From Pseudomonas sp. MTM4 (GTDB taxonomy: Bacteria > Pseudomonadota > Gammaproteobacteria > Pseudomonadales > Pseudomonadaceae), in contig NZ_CP048411.1 of the NCBI RefSeq assembly GCF_019355055.1, positions 2,631,501 through 2,695,500 on the forward strand: a DNA stretch of 64,000 nt, written 5' to 3'. Under the pieces are notes generated by a model. That model ran no database searches, was not told the DNA's origin, and saw only the letters and a program-made list of their open reading frames with translations. Shown here in pieces: positions 56,354 through 64,000 of the stretch. Position 1 is the stretch's first letter, and every line of letters starts with the position of its first letter. The translations under genes and the position numbers were made by a program.

Positions 56354-58579
56354 ATGAAAGCGCTCGGCAAGATCCTGGGCCTGGTAATCCTCGGGTTGCT
56401 GCTGCTCCTCGTCGCACTGGGCTTCGCCCTGACTCATCTGTTCGACCCCAACGATTACAAGGATGAAATCCGCGCGCTTGCCCGTGACAACGCCGGCCTG
56501 GAACTGAACATTGCCGGCGATATCGGCTGGAGCCTGTTCCCGTGGCTCGGCCTGGAACTGCACGAAACCACCCTGGCCAGCGTGCGCACGCCAGAGCAGC
56601 CGTTCGCCGATCTGCGCATGCTCGGCCTCTCGGTCCGGGTGCTGCCGCTGTTCAGCCGCGAAGTGGAGATGAGTGACATCACCCTCAATGGCCTCAACCT
56701 GACCCTGGCTCGCGACGAAAACGGCAGCAGCAACTGGGAAGGCGTAGGCCAGCCAGCCGGCGGCGAAGCGCAACCCGGCGAACCCGCCCCAGCGGAACAG
56801 GCCGAGACAGCGAATGAAGAGCCGCAAGCCGGAAAACCAAGGCGTCCGCTGCAGCTGGATATCGATAGCCTGACCATCAGCGATGCCCGGGTGAGCTACC
56901 ACGACGCTCAAAGCGGCCAGCAATTCAGCGCCGAAGGTATCGAGCTCAGCACGGGCGCCATCCGCGAAGCCACCTCGATCCCGGTCAAGCTCAACGCCTT
57001 CTTCGGCAGCAACCAGCCGGTAATGCGGGCGCGTACCGAACTGCAGGGCGACCTGCGCTTCGATAACGAACTGCAGCGTTATCAGTTCGAGAACCTGCGC
57101 CTGAGCGGCGAAGCCTCGGGCGAACCTCTGGAAGGCAAGACGCTATCTTTCAGCGCGCAGGGTCAATTGCTCGTCGACCGGGCGGCGGATATCGCCGAGT
57201 GGACCGGCCTCAAGTTCACCGCCAACCAATTGCGCGGCCTTGGCGAATTGAAGGTGCGCGATCTGCAGGAGCAGCCGAAGCTCGCCGGTACGCTGTCCAT
57301 CGCCGAGTTCAATCTGCGCGAGTTCCTCGAAGGCATTGGCCAACAACTCCCGCCCATGGCCGACAAAACGGCTTTGGGCAAGGCCGAACTGGTCACCCGC
57401 CTGACCGGGACGCCGACCAGCCTGACCCTCGAAGAACTCGACCTGAAACTGGACGGCAGCACCTTTACCGGGCAGATCGGCATCAGTGATTTCGCCAAAC
57501 AGGCGCTGCGCGTAGACCTCAAGGGCGACCAGCTGAATCTGGACCGCTATCTGCCACCGCCAAGCCAGGAAGATGCATCCGGCGCCGCCCGCCAGAGCGA
57601 GGTAGAGGCCACCGAGGCCGCCGTGATCGGCAGCGGCACCACACCGTTGCCGGACAAGCCCACGCAGCAAGCCTGGAGCGAAGCCTCGGTCCTGCCGATT
57701 GCCACGCTGCGCCGTCTGGATGCCCGAATCAATCTGAACATCGGCAGCCTCACCGCAATGAAACTGCCACTCGACAGCTTCGCGCTCCGGGCACGCAGCG
57801 CAGGCGGCTTGCTGACCCTGGAAGACATGCGCGGCGGTTATTACAACGGTCGCGTGGAAGCCTCGGCCAGCCTCGATGTACGCCCACAAATACCGTTGAT
57901 AACCGCTCAGACCCGCTTCGCTCGCGTCCCGGTCGAGCGCCTGCTCGAAAGCCAAGGCGAAAAAATGGTGGTCAAAGGTCTACTCAATCTGGACAGCGAC
58001 ATTCGCAGTCAGGGCAACAGCCAGAAGGCCTGGATCGACAACCTCAACGGCAAGATCGGCTTCATCATCGATAATGGCATCCTGGTCGACGCCAATCTGG
58101 AACAGCAACTCTGTCGCGCCATCGCCACGCTGAATCGCAAGCCACTGACCAGCGACCCGCGCAGCAAGGACACGCCGTTCCGCGAACTCAAGGGCAACCT
58201 GACCCTGCGCGACGGCGTGGCCAGCAACCCGGATCTGAAGGCCAGCATTCCCGGCCTGACGGTAAACGGCAACGGTGATGTCGACCTGCGCGTGCTGGGC
58301 ATGGACTATCGCGTCGGCATCGTCATCGAGGGCGACAAGGGCGCCATGCCCGATCCGGCCTGCGCGGTCAACGAACGTTACGTCGGTATCGAATGGCCGC
58401 TTCGTTGCCGCGGGCCGCTGGAGCTTGGCGCCAAGGCCTGCCGCTTCGACAACGACGGTCTCGGCAAGATCGCCGCCCGCCTCGCTGGAGAAAAGCTCAA
58501 CGAGACCATCGAAGAGAAGCTCGGTGACAAGGTCAGCCCTGAATTGAAAGACGCACTGAAAGGCCTGTTCAACCGATGA
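56354..58579 (+). CDS. asmA: AsmA-family protein
   Basis: The 741-residue protein has an N-terminal TM anchor (about 7-30) and the AsmA N domain (FDPNDYKDEIRALARDNAGLELNIAGDIGWSLFPWLGLEL) and AsmA_2 C-terminal domain (YYNGRVEASASLDVRP, NGKIGFIIDNGILVDANLEQQLC). It is a bridge-like protein of the periplasm thought to take part in phospholipid transport to, or assembly of, the outer membrane. AAAGGA lies before the ATG at 56354. Its stop overlaps mutY by four bases (ATGA). Confidence 0.93.
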   Translation: MKALGKILGLVILGLLLLLVALGFALTHLFDPNDYKDEIRALARDNAGLELNIAGDIGWSLFPWLGLELHETTLASVRTPEQPFADLRMLGLSVRVLPLFSREVEMSDITLNGLNLTLARDENGSSNWEGVGQPAGGEAQPGEPAPAEQAETANEEPQAGKPRRPLQLDIDSLTISDARVSYHDAQSGQQFSAEGIELSTGAIREATSIPVKLNAFFGSNQPVMRARTELQGDLRFDNELQRYQFENLRLSGEASGEPLEGKTLSFSAQGQLLVDRAADIAEWTGLKFTANQLRGLGELKVRDLQEQPKLAGTLSIAEFNLREFLEGIGQQLPPMADKTALGKAELVTRLTGTPTSLTLEELDLKLDGSTFTGQIGISDFAKQALRVDLKGDQLNLDRYLPPPSQEDASGAARQSEVEATEAAVIGSGTTPLPDKPTQQAWSEASVLPIATLRRLDARINLNIGSLTAMKLPLDSFALRARSAGGLLTLEDMRGGYYNGRVEASASLDVRPQIPLITAQTRFARVPVERLLESQGEKMVVKGLLNLDSDIRSQGNSQKAWIDNLNGKIGFIIDNGILVDANLEQQLCRAIATLNRKPLTSDPRSKDTPFRELKGNLTLRDGVASNPDLKASIPGLTVNGNGDVDLRVLGMDYRVGIVIEGDKGAMPDPACAVNERYVGIEWPLRCRGPLELGAKACRFDNDGLGKIAARLAGEKLNETIEEKLGDKVSPELKDALKGLFNR

Positions 58580-59658
58580 ACCCGCACGTGTTGAGTGACG
58601 AACACTTCGGCGCGGCCGTGCTCGACTGGTACGACCGCCACGGCCGCAAGGATCTGCCCTGGCAACAGGGCATCACACCGTACCGGGTCTGGGTGTCGGA
58701 GATCATGCTGCAACAGACCCAGGTCAGCACCGTGCTCGGCTATTTCGACCGATTCATGGACGCGCTGCCGACGGTGCAGGCCCTGGCCAGTGCAGCGGAA
58801 GACGAAGTGCTGCACCTGTGGACCGGGCTCGGCTACTACAGCCGCGCACGCAACCTGCACAAGACCGCCAAGCTGATCGTCGCCGAGCATGGCGGCGAGT
58901 TTCCAAAGTCGGTTGATCAGCTCGCCGAACTTCCCGGTATCGGGCGATCGACCGCCGGCGCCATCGCCAGCCTGAGCATGGGGCTGCGAGCGCCGATACT
59001 CGACGGTAACGTCAAGCGCGTACTGGCCCGCTACGTCGCGCAGGATGGCTATCCGGGCGAGCCGAAAGTGGCCAGAAAACTCTGGGACGTGGCCGAGCGC
59101 CTGACGCCGCACGCCCGCGTCAACCATTACACCCAGGCGATGATGGATCTGGGCGCGACGCTCTGCACGCGCAGCAAACCCAGTTGCCTGCTTTGCCCGC
59201 TGAAACCTGGCTGCCGCGCCCATCTGCTCGGCCGCGAAACAGATTTTCCGGCGCCCAAGCCGCGCAAGGCGCTGCCACAAAAGCGCACCTTGATGCCGTT
59301 ACTGGCCAACCATGAAGGGGCCATCCTGCTCTATCGCCGCCCGTCGACCGGCCTTTGGGGCGGGCTGTGGAGTTTGCCGGAACTGGAAGACCTGGCCGCG
59401 CTCGGTCCGCTCGCCGAACGTCATGCACTGCAGTTGCAACAGCACCAAGAACTGCCCGGCCTGACCCACACCTTCAGCCATTTTCAGCTTGCCATCGAAC
59501 CTTGGCTGATCAGAGTCAAGCCCGAGGCCAACGCCGTGGCCGAGGCGGACTGGCTCTGGTATAACCTCGCGACCCCGCCGCGACTGGGGCTCGCCGCCCC
59601 GGTGAAGACGCTGCTCAAGCGCGCCGCCGCAGAATTGAACGCAGGAGAGATGTCATGA
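58576..59658 (+). CDS. mutY: A/G-specific adenine DNA glycosylase
   Basis: The 360-residue protein has the HhH-GPD core: catalytic E37 in [12 protein letters not shown], the Hh[13 protein letters not shown], catalytic Asp in LDGNVKR, and a 4Fe-4S site with C197, C204, C207 and C213. A C-terminal NUDIX-like domain recognises 8-oxoG. It removes adenine mispaired with 8-oxoguanine. Translation is coupled to asmA and yggX. Confidence 0.96.
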   Translation: MNPHVLSDEHFGAAVLDWYDRHGRKDLPWQQGITPYRVWVSEIMLQQTQVSTVLGYFDRFMDALPTVQALASAAEDEVLHLWTGLGYYSRARNLHKTAKLIVAEHGGEFPKSVDQLAELPGIGRSTAGAIASLSMGLRAPILDGNVKRVLARYVAQDGYPGEPKVARKLWDVAERLTPHARVNHYTQAMMDLGATLCTRSKPSCLLCPLKPGCRAHLLGRETDFPAPKPRKALPQKRTLMPLLANHEGAILLYRRPSTGLWGGLWSLPELEDLAALGPLAERHALQLQQHQELPGLTHTFSHFQLAIEPWLIRVKPEANAVAEADWLWYNLATPPRLGLAAPVKTLLKRAAAELNAGEMS

Positions 59659-59927
59659 CCCGCACCGTGAACTGCCGCAAGTACAAAGAAGAACTTCCAG
59701 GTCTCGACCGCCCGCCGTACCCAGGCCCGAAGGGCGAAGACATCTACAACAACGTGTCGAAGAAGGCCTGGGACGATTGGCAGAAGCACCAGACCATGCT
59801 GATCAACGAGCGTCGGCTGAACATGATGAACACCGAAGATCGTAAGTTCCTGCAGGCCGAAATGGACAAGTTCTTTTCCGGCGAGGATTACGCCCAGGCC
59901 GAAGGCTACGTACCGCCGAGTCAGTGA
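59655..59927 (+). CDS. yggX: YggX Fe(2+)-trafficking protein
   Basis: The 90-residue protein begins [26 protein letters not shown] and continues with [18 protein letters not shown], the YggX pattern with the conserved C7. It protects iron-sulfur clusters from oxidative damage and helps iron handling. The ATGA overlap with mutY places it in the same operon, which fits MutY's iron-sulfur cluster. Confidence 0.96.
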   Translation: MTRTVNCRKYKEELPGLDRPPYPGPKGEDIYNNVSKKAWDDWQKHQTMLINERRLNMMNTEDRKFLQAEMDKFFSGEDYAQAEGYVPPSQ

Positions 59928-60053
59928 TCACCTTAGCGGGAAGCGCGCTCCGTTGGCCTGCTGCCCGCAGTCTTCGATCGCAATCGGAACTTGCTTCAAA
60001 ATTCAGTCACAACGCTAAACGCCCGTTCTGACTAAATATTTTCTCAGTCGCGC

Positions 60054-60082
60054 TTGACAGGCAAAAGCCAAATCCGTCTAAT
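60054..60082 (+). promoter_or_regulatory. Sigma-70 promoter of tRNA-Phe
   Basis: TTGACA (60054-60059) and TCTAAT (60077-60082) are 17 bases apart and lie 11 bases before the tRNA. A GC-rich GCGCCCC follows the -10, as in stringently controlled promoters. Confidence 0.8.
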
Positions 60083-60093
60083 AGCGCCCCGTT

Positions 60094-60169
60094 GCCCAGG
60101 TAGCTCAGTCGGTAGAGCAGGGGATTGAAAATCCCCGTGTCGGCGGTTCGATTCCGTCCCTGGGCACCA
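60094..60169 (+). tRNA. pheT: tRNA-Phe (GAA)
   Basis: The 76-base cloverleaf has acceptor arms GCCCAGG / CCTGGGC, D-arm AGCTCAGTCGGTAGAGC, anticodon stem GGGGA-TTGAAAA-TCCCC with anticodon GAA, T-arm CGGCGGTTCGATTCCGTC and encoded ACCA. Its 3' end is followed by a terminator. Confidence 0.97.
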
Positions 60170-60178
60170 TGACTTGTA

Positions 60179-60211
60179 AACCCCTGATTCCGCGAGGTCT
60201 CAGGGGTTTTG
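60179..60211 (+). terminator. Terminator after tRNA-Phe
   Basis: AACCCCTGA and TCAGGGGTT form a nine-base stem with a 12-base loop, followed by TTGTCGTTTT. Between it and arsH (60212-60371) I see nothing recognisable. Confidence 0.85.
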
Positions 60212-60371
60212 TCGTTTTGGAGTGGCTTTCCGCCCCGACTGAGTACACGTGCGGGTTCACGACGACGTTTATGGCGCCACGAAGCGCCATTACATCTACC
60301 ACCGGACCCCAAAGGACGTAAGACAATGCTTCCCTGAGCCGGGCGAGCTTGCTGCCGGTGGGCACTCATAT

Positions 60372-61058
60372 TCAGATGGATCGCTGATTGACCCGCTTGG
60401 AGAGCTGTTCGGCCGATTCCTTTCGCTCCGAATACCGATCGACAAGATCCGGTCGGTCCCGCAGCAGGATGGTGAATTTCATCAGCTCCTCCATCACATC
60501 CACGACTCGATCGTAATAGGGCGATGCCTTCATCCGGTCCTGGCCGTCGAATTCCAGATAAGCCTTGGCGACGGACGACTGGTTGGGGATGGTGAACATC
60601 CGCATCCATCGCCCCAGAACGCGGAGCTGGTTGACCGCATTGAACGATTGCGAGCCGCCGCAGACCTGCATGACCGCCAGGGTCTTGCCCTGCGTTGGGC
60701 GTACCGCTCCCATTGCCAGCGGAACCCAATCGATCTGCGCCTTGAAGACCGCTGACATCGCGCCGTGTCGCTCCGGCGAACACCAAACCTGCCCTTCCGA
60801 CCACTGCATGAGCTGCAAGAGCTCCTGCACCTTGGGATGGTCTACCGGTGCGTCGTCGGGTAGCGGCAGCCCGGACGGATTGAAGATGCGCGTCTCGGCG
60901 CCGAAACGCTCCAGCAGCCGGGCGGCCTCCTCGACCAGCAGACGACTGAAGGAACGGGGACGGGTCGATCCGTAAAGGAGAAGGATGCGCGGCTTGTGTG
61001 TTCCGGTGTCGTCGTTGCGCACCAGCGCATCGTCGAGATTAGGGAGGTCATGGGTCAT
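60372..61058 (-). CDS. arsH: Organoarsenical oxidase ArsH
   Basis: The 228-residue flavoprotein has the NADPH-dependent FMN reductase pattern ([16 protein letters not shown] phosphate loop; [32 protein letters not shown]). ArsH oxidises methylarsenite and related trivalent organoarsenicals and can reduce other acceptors. The start overlaps the arsC stop by four bases. It is last in arsR-arsB-arsC-arsH. Confidence 0.94.
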   Translation of the reverse strand: MTHDLPNLDDALVRNDDTGTHKPRILLLYGSTRPRSFSRLLVEEAARLLERFGAETRIFNPSGLPLPDDAPVDHPKVQELLQLMQWSEGQVWCSPERHGAMSAVFKAQIDWVPLAMGAVRPTQGKTLAVMQVCGGSQSFNAVNQLRVLGRWMRMFTIPNQSSVAKAYLEFDGQDRMKASPYYDRVVDVMEELMKFTILLRDRPDLVDRYSERKESAEQLSKRVNQRSI

Positions 61059-61543
61059 GGCGCTTCTCCAGGCTGCAGATTGCCGATGCGGTCGAGTTCG
61101 TGCTTCAGCTCGTCCCGGCCCAACTGCTCGAAGGGCAGCGCCAGGAATGCGCGGCATCGGGCCTCGATACGCGCCAGGGTGGCATGAAAGGCTGCGCTGA
61201 TTTCCGCTTCATCGCCCTTTACGTCGGACGGATCTTCCAGACCCCAATGGGCTTTCAGGGCCGGACCGAAGTAGACCGGGCAAGGCTCGCCTGCGGCCTT
61301 GTCGCAAACGGTGACGACGATGTCCGGAGGGCTGTCCTCGAACGCGTCGTTGCCCTTGCTGCTCAGCCCCTCGGTCGAGAGCCCGGCCTCGCGGAGTGTT
61401 ACCAATGTGCGTGGCAGAACCTGCCCCCTAGGGATACTCCCGGCGCTCACCGCCTCGAACCCGCTCGGTGCGAGGTGGTTGAACATGGCCTCGGACAGGA
61501 TGCTTCGGCAGCTATTGGCCGTACACATGAACAGAACTTTCAC
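61055..61543 (-). CDS. arsC: Arsenate reductase, low-molecular-weight phosphatase type
   Basis: The 162-residue protein has the PTP loop at C7 (MCTANSCRS) and two further cysteines C80 and C88 ([12 protein letters not shown]), the thioredoxin-linked Cys relay. It reduces arsenate to arsenite for export by ArsB. The GTG at 61543 has GGAGGAG upstream, which decides the start. Confidence 0.95.
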   Translation of the reverse strand: MKVLFMCTANSCRSILSEAMFNHLAPSGFEAVSAGSIPRGQVLPRTLVTLREAGLSTEGLSSKGNDAFEDSPPDIVVTVCDKAAGEPCPVYFGPALKAHWGLEDPSDVKGDEAEISAAFHATLARIEARCRAFLALPFEQLGRDELKHELDRIGNLQPGEAP

Positions 61544-61569
61544 GACTTCTCCTCCGCGCTGCGGCGGTT

Positions 61570-62853
61570 TCAGATGCTCAGCCTGATGGCCAAGGCGGAC
61601 AGGGTGATAAACAGCACCGGCAGGGTCAGAACGACACCGACCTTGAAGTAATAACCCCAGGTCACGCGGATGCCTTTTCGACTCAGAACATGCAGCCACA
61701 GGAGCGTCGCCAGGCTGCCGATGGGGGTAATTTTCGGCCCCAGATCGCAGCCGATGACGTTGGCGTAGATCATCGCCTCACGCACCACGCCGCTCGTATC
61801 CGTCGCCTGGATCGACAGGGCGCCGACCAGCACGGTGGGCATGTTGTTCATGACCGAAGACAGGCCCGCCGTCAGGAATCCGGCACCCAGCGCAGCACCC
61901 CAGATGCCGTAGCCGGCGAGATGATTCAGCGCGGCGGTCAGGTAGTCGGTAAGGCCTTCGTTCTTCAGTCCGTAGACGACGAGGTACATGCCCAGCGAGA
62001 AGATGACCACCTGCCAAGGAGCCTCTCGCAGCACCCGTCGGGTCGAAATCACGTGTCCACGGGCAGCGACGACAAACAGCACGGCCGCGCAGGCCGCCGC
62101 AACGGCACTGATGGGTATGCCCAGCGGCTCGAGCGCGAACAGACCGACCAAAAGCGCGACGAGCACGCACCAACCGACCCGAAAAGCAGCCCGGTCGCGA
62201 ATGGCCATGTCGGGAGCCTTCAGCAGCGCCAGGTCATAGGTCGCCGGAACGTCACGCCGAAAGAACAACCAGAGGACGACCAACGTCGCCGCCACGCTGA
62301 CTGCATTGATGGGAACCATGACGGCCGCGTACTCGCTGAAGCCCAGATTGAAATAATCAGCCGTCACGATGTTCACCAGATTGGAGACGACCAGCGGCAA
62401 ACTGGCAGTATCGGCGATGAAGCCGGCCGCCATGACGAAGGCCAGCGTGGACGCCGCCGAAAAGCGCAAGGCGACCAACATCGAGACCACGATGGGCGTC
62501 AGGATGAGCGCCGCGCCATCGTTCGCGAATACGGCCGAGACGGCGGCGCCGAGAAGGACCGTAAAGGCAAACAAGCGGCTCCCCTGCCCCTTGGCCCAGC
62601 GCGCGACATGGAGCGCGGCCCACTCGAAGAATCCGGCTTCATCGAGAAGCAGGCAGATGACGATGATCGCGATGAAAGTTGCCGTGGCGTTCCAGACGAT
62701 GCCCCACACGGTGGGGATGTCAGCCAGCGTGACGACGCCGGCCAGCAGCGCGGCGAGCGCACCCAGGGACGCGCTCCAGCCGACCCCGAGTCCACGGGGC
62801 TGCCAGATGACCAGAACGATGGTAACGATGAAGATGGCGGCTGCGATAAGCAT
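61570..62853 (-). CDS. arsB: ArsB arsenite/antimonite efflux permease
   Basis: The 427-residue, about twelve-TM protein begins [23 protein letters not shown] and contains [19 protein letters not shown] and [13 protein letters not shown] motifs, typical of ArsB and not of Acr3. The ATG at 62853 gives the family length and start; a GTG 39 bases upstream would overlap arsR by 20 bases and lacks that fit. It exports As(III) by proton antiport. Confidence 0.94.
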   Translation of the reverse strand: MLIAAAIFIVTIVLVIWQPRGLGVGWSASLGALAALLAGVVTLADIPTVWGIVWNATATFIAIIVICLLLDEAGFFEWAALHVARWAKGQGSRLFAFTVLLGAAVSAVFANDGAALILTPIVVSMLVALRFSAASTLAFVMAAGFIADTASLPLVVSNLVNIVTADYFNLGFSEYAAVMVPINAVSVAATLVVLWLFFRRDVPATYDLALLKAPDMAIRDRAAFRVGWCVLVALLVGLFALEPLGIPISAVAAACAAVLFVVAARGHVISTRRVLREAPWQVVIFSLGMYLVVYGLKNEGLTDYLTAALNHLAGYGIWGAALGAGFLTAGLSSVMNNMPTVLVGALSIQATDTSGVVREAMIYANVIGCDLGPKITPIGSLATLLWLHVLSRKGIRVTWGYYFKVGVVLTLPVLFITLSALAIRLSI

Positions 62854-62872
62854 GACGACTGGCGCTCCCGGC

Positions 62873-63217
62873 TCAGCAACAAGAAGCGACACGAACTGGG
62901 CGATCGCCCATTTGGTCGAGACGAGCTTGATCCTGCTTCAGCCACTCGGTATTGGCTTGCAGGGTCGTCTGGAGAATTTTTTGGACCCAGGACGGCAGGT
63001 CCGGATTGAGACTGTAATAAACCCACTGCCCTTTGCGCCGATCCACCAGCAGGCCGCAAGCGCGAAGCTGTGCGAGATGCCGGGATATCTTGGGCTGGCT
63101 GTCATTTAGGGCGCAGACCAGCTCGCAAACGCAAAGCTCACCCTCTTGAATAACAAGCAAAGCGGCCCGCACGCGGGTTTCATCGGACAGACATTTGAAC
63201 AGCGCAGGAGGCGTCAC
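62873..63217 (-). CDS. arsR: ArsR arsenic-responsive repressor
   Basis: The 114-residue winged-helix SmtB/ArsR protein has the As(III)-binding ELCVCELVC motif (C29, C31, C35) at the start of the recognition region and [18 protein letters not shown] as DNA-recognition helix. The C-terminus ends in CC. GTG at 63217 follows AGGTGA. It represses the operon and is released by arsenite. Confidence 0.96.
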   Translation of the reverse strand: MTPPALFKCLSDETRVRAALLVIQEGELCVCELVCALNDSQPKISRHLAQLRACGLLVDRRKGQWVYYSLNPDLPSWVQKILQTTLQANTEWLKQDQARLDQMGDRPVRVASCC

Positions 63218-63230
63218 GGAAGAATCACCT

Positions 63231-63276
63231 GAATATATGGATGTCCGAATATATGAATTTCCATATGTCTGCGCAA
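63231..63276 (-). promoter_or_regulatory. ars promoter and ArsR operator
   Basis: On the minus strand TTGCGC (63271-63276) and TATATT (63248-63253) are 17 bases apart. Two direct copies of a 12-base motif (plus strand GAATATATGGAT at 63231 and GAATATATGAAT at 63247, 16 bases apart) cover the -10 region and start, so ArsR binding would block transcription. Confidence 0.75.
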
Positions 63277-63476
63277 GCGCGCGTGGCTCTGCGCCTGTCC
63301 GACGCCGCTTCCCTATTTCACATGCACCCGCCGAAACAACCGAACCGGCATCGAGCCGTTGCACCCCGCGTTGTCGTCGTGAGCCCGGGTGAACTGGCGA
63401 ACCAGCGGAACTACGGATACTCTCGACTACGCAGGTTGAAACGCTATGGATGGCCGACCAGGCAGGAGCATAAGCA

Positions 63477-64000
63477 GTGCGGATGTTTCCTTCGATTCTA
63501 CTGATAGGGTTGTGCACACTCGCCACCCAGACGAGCGCCGAAGAGTGGCGATTCGTCACCGAGGATTTCCCGCCTTTCAGCCGCGCTGCGGGTTCCTCGG
63601 CCCAGACCAACGATGAAGTACAAATAGCGGGCGGCCCGCTGGCGGAAATCGTGCAGGTGGTCTGCGCGCGCCTGGACCTGGATTGCCCGATCGTGCTCCA
63701 TCCATGGCAGCGCGCCCTGCACTTGGCCGAAGACGGGGAAGTCGAAGGTATTTTCACCGTGGTTCGCTCACCCCAGCGCGAGCGCGCGTTTCATATCACC
63801 CGCATGCTGGTCACTTCGCGCTACGCCGTATTCGCTCGCAAGGACAGTGGTTTCGTATACAGCCAGCCGGGTGATCTAGCCGGTCGGTTGATCGGCGTCT
63901 ACGGCCCATCCGGCACGTCTTATGTCCTCTCTCAACACCTCGAACCGGTTGCCGGAGCGCAGGTGCATCTGACTGCCAGTAACCGTCGTCTGCTGCGCAT
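63477..64000 (+). CDS. Periplasmic binding protein, 3' end cut off
   Basis: The frame stays open to the right edge. A signal peptide (FPSILLIGLCTLATQTSA) is followed by EEWRFVTEDFPPFSRAAGSS and LAEIVQVVCARLDLDCPIVLHPWQRALHLAEDGEVEGIFTVVRSPQRE, the family-3 SBP pattern also seen in the two orphan SBPs at 50.6-52.4 kb but only distantly similar. GTG at 63477 is favoured because AGGAG lies eight bases before it; an ATG two codons on is the alternative. The ligand is unknown. It is divergent from arsR. Confidence 0.8.
   Translation, partial: MRMFPSILLIGLCTLATQTSAEEWRFVTEDFPPFSRAAGSSAQTNDEVQIAGGPLAEIVQVVCARLDLDCPIVLHPWQRALHLAEDGEVEGIFTVVRSPQRERAFHITRMLVTSRYAVFARKDSGFVYSQPGDLAGRLIGVYGPSGTSYVLSQHLEPVAGAQVHLTASNRRLLR

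Noticed and set aside
1..64000. CRISPR array, prophage or insertion sequence
   Set aside because: No regular spaced repeats, integrase, transposase or phage structural gene is present.

Overview
The window is a high-GC gammaproteobacterial chromosome segment. Gene content and order point to a Pseudomonas-group organism, most like the P. stutzeri / Stutzerimonas lineage. From memory, several blocks follow the P. aeruginosa PAO1 order: the tricarboxylate cluster (about PA0751-0757), algB-kinB-ampDh2-dgcH-EEP-dsbA-cc4-engB (about PA5483-5492), gcvP/H/T-iron ABC-ubiH-pepP-zapA-6S-fau (about PA5213-5230) and secB-grx-gpmI-envC-ctpA-his-asmA-mutY-yggX (about PA5128-5148). The species call is inference; no 16S gene is present.

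Layout. 1-7.5 kb: a 5'-truncated ArsA/Get3-like ATPase, an ABM-fold membrane protein, a PotD-like periplasmic protein overlapping a membrane GGDEF-EAL protein (an NspS/MbaA-like polyamine-sensing pair), and a 7TMR-DISM diguanylate cyclase. 7.5-15 kb: the tricarboxylate system, with tctDE (two-component) divergent from an OprD-family porin, tctC, tctB, tctA and an AbrB-type membrane protein, closed by a clear terminator. 15-18 kb: an SpmA/SpmB fusion membrane protein, a candidate structured RNA, and three small stress-type or hypothetical genes. 18-28 kb: algB-kinB, DUF1330, a lipoprotein amidase, dgcH, an EEP-family protein, dsbA, cytochrome c4 and engB. 28-43 kb: glycine cleavage genes, a ferric-iron ABC transporter without a local ATPase, ubiquinone hydroxylases, pepP, zapA, 6S RNA, fau, an EVE protein and a FliL-like protein. 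43-60 kb: a quinone oxidoreductase, secB-grxC-rhodanese, gpmI, the envC-ctpA-yibQ envelope block, two orphan binding proteins, hisBH-DUF2164-hisAF, a GNAT protein, asmA, mutY and yggX. 60-64 kb: tRNA-Phe, an arsRBCH operon, and a binding protein cut by the window end.

Three GGDEF proteins (one with EAL) make the left half rich in c-di-GMP signalling. Cell-envelope functions (AlgB/KinB, AmpDh2-like, DsbA, EnvC, CtpA, AsmA) recur throughout. Most genes are conserved housekeeping genes in compact operons with ATGA or near-zero overlaps. The least ordinary items are the NspS/MbaA-like pair with an EVL motif; a terminator set inside the gcvH-gcvP spacer; two families of small intergenic repeats (GTAGGGTG palindromes at three sites, tandem heptamers beside terminators at two sites); a candidate GGA-rich small RNA near 16.4-16.6 kb; and several short genes found by reading (56 aa DUF1328 protein, 49 aa membrane peptide). 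I saw no CRISPR array, prophage, insertion sequence or restriction system.
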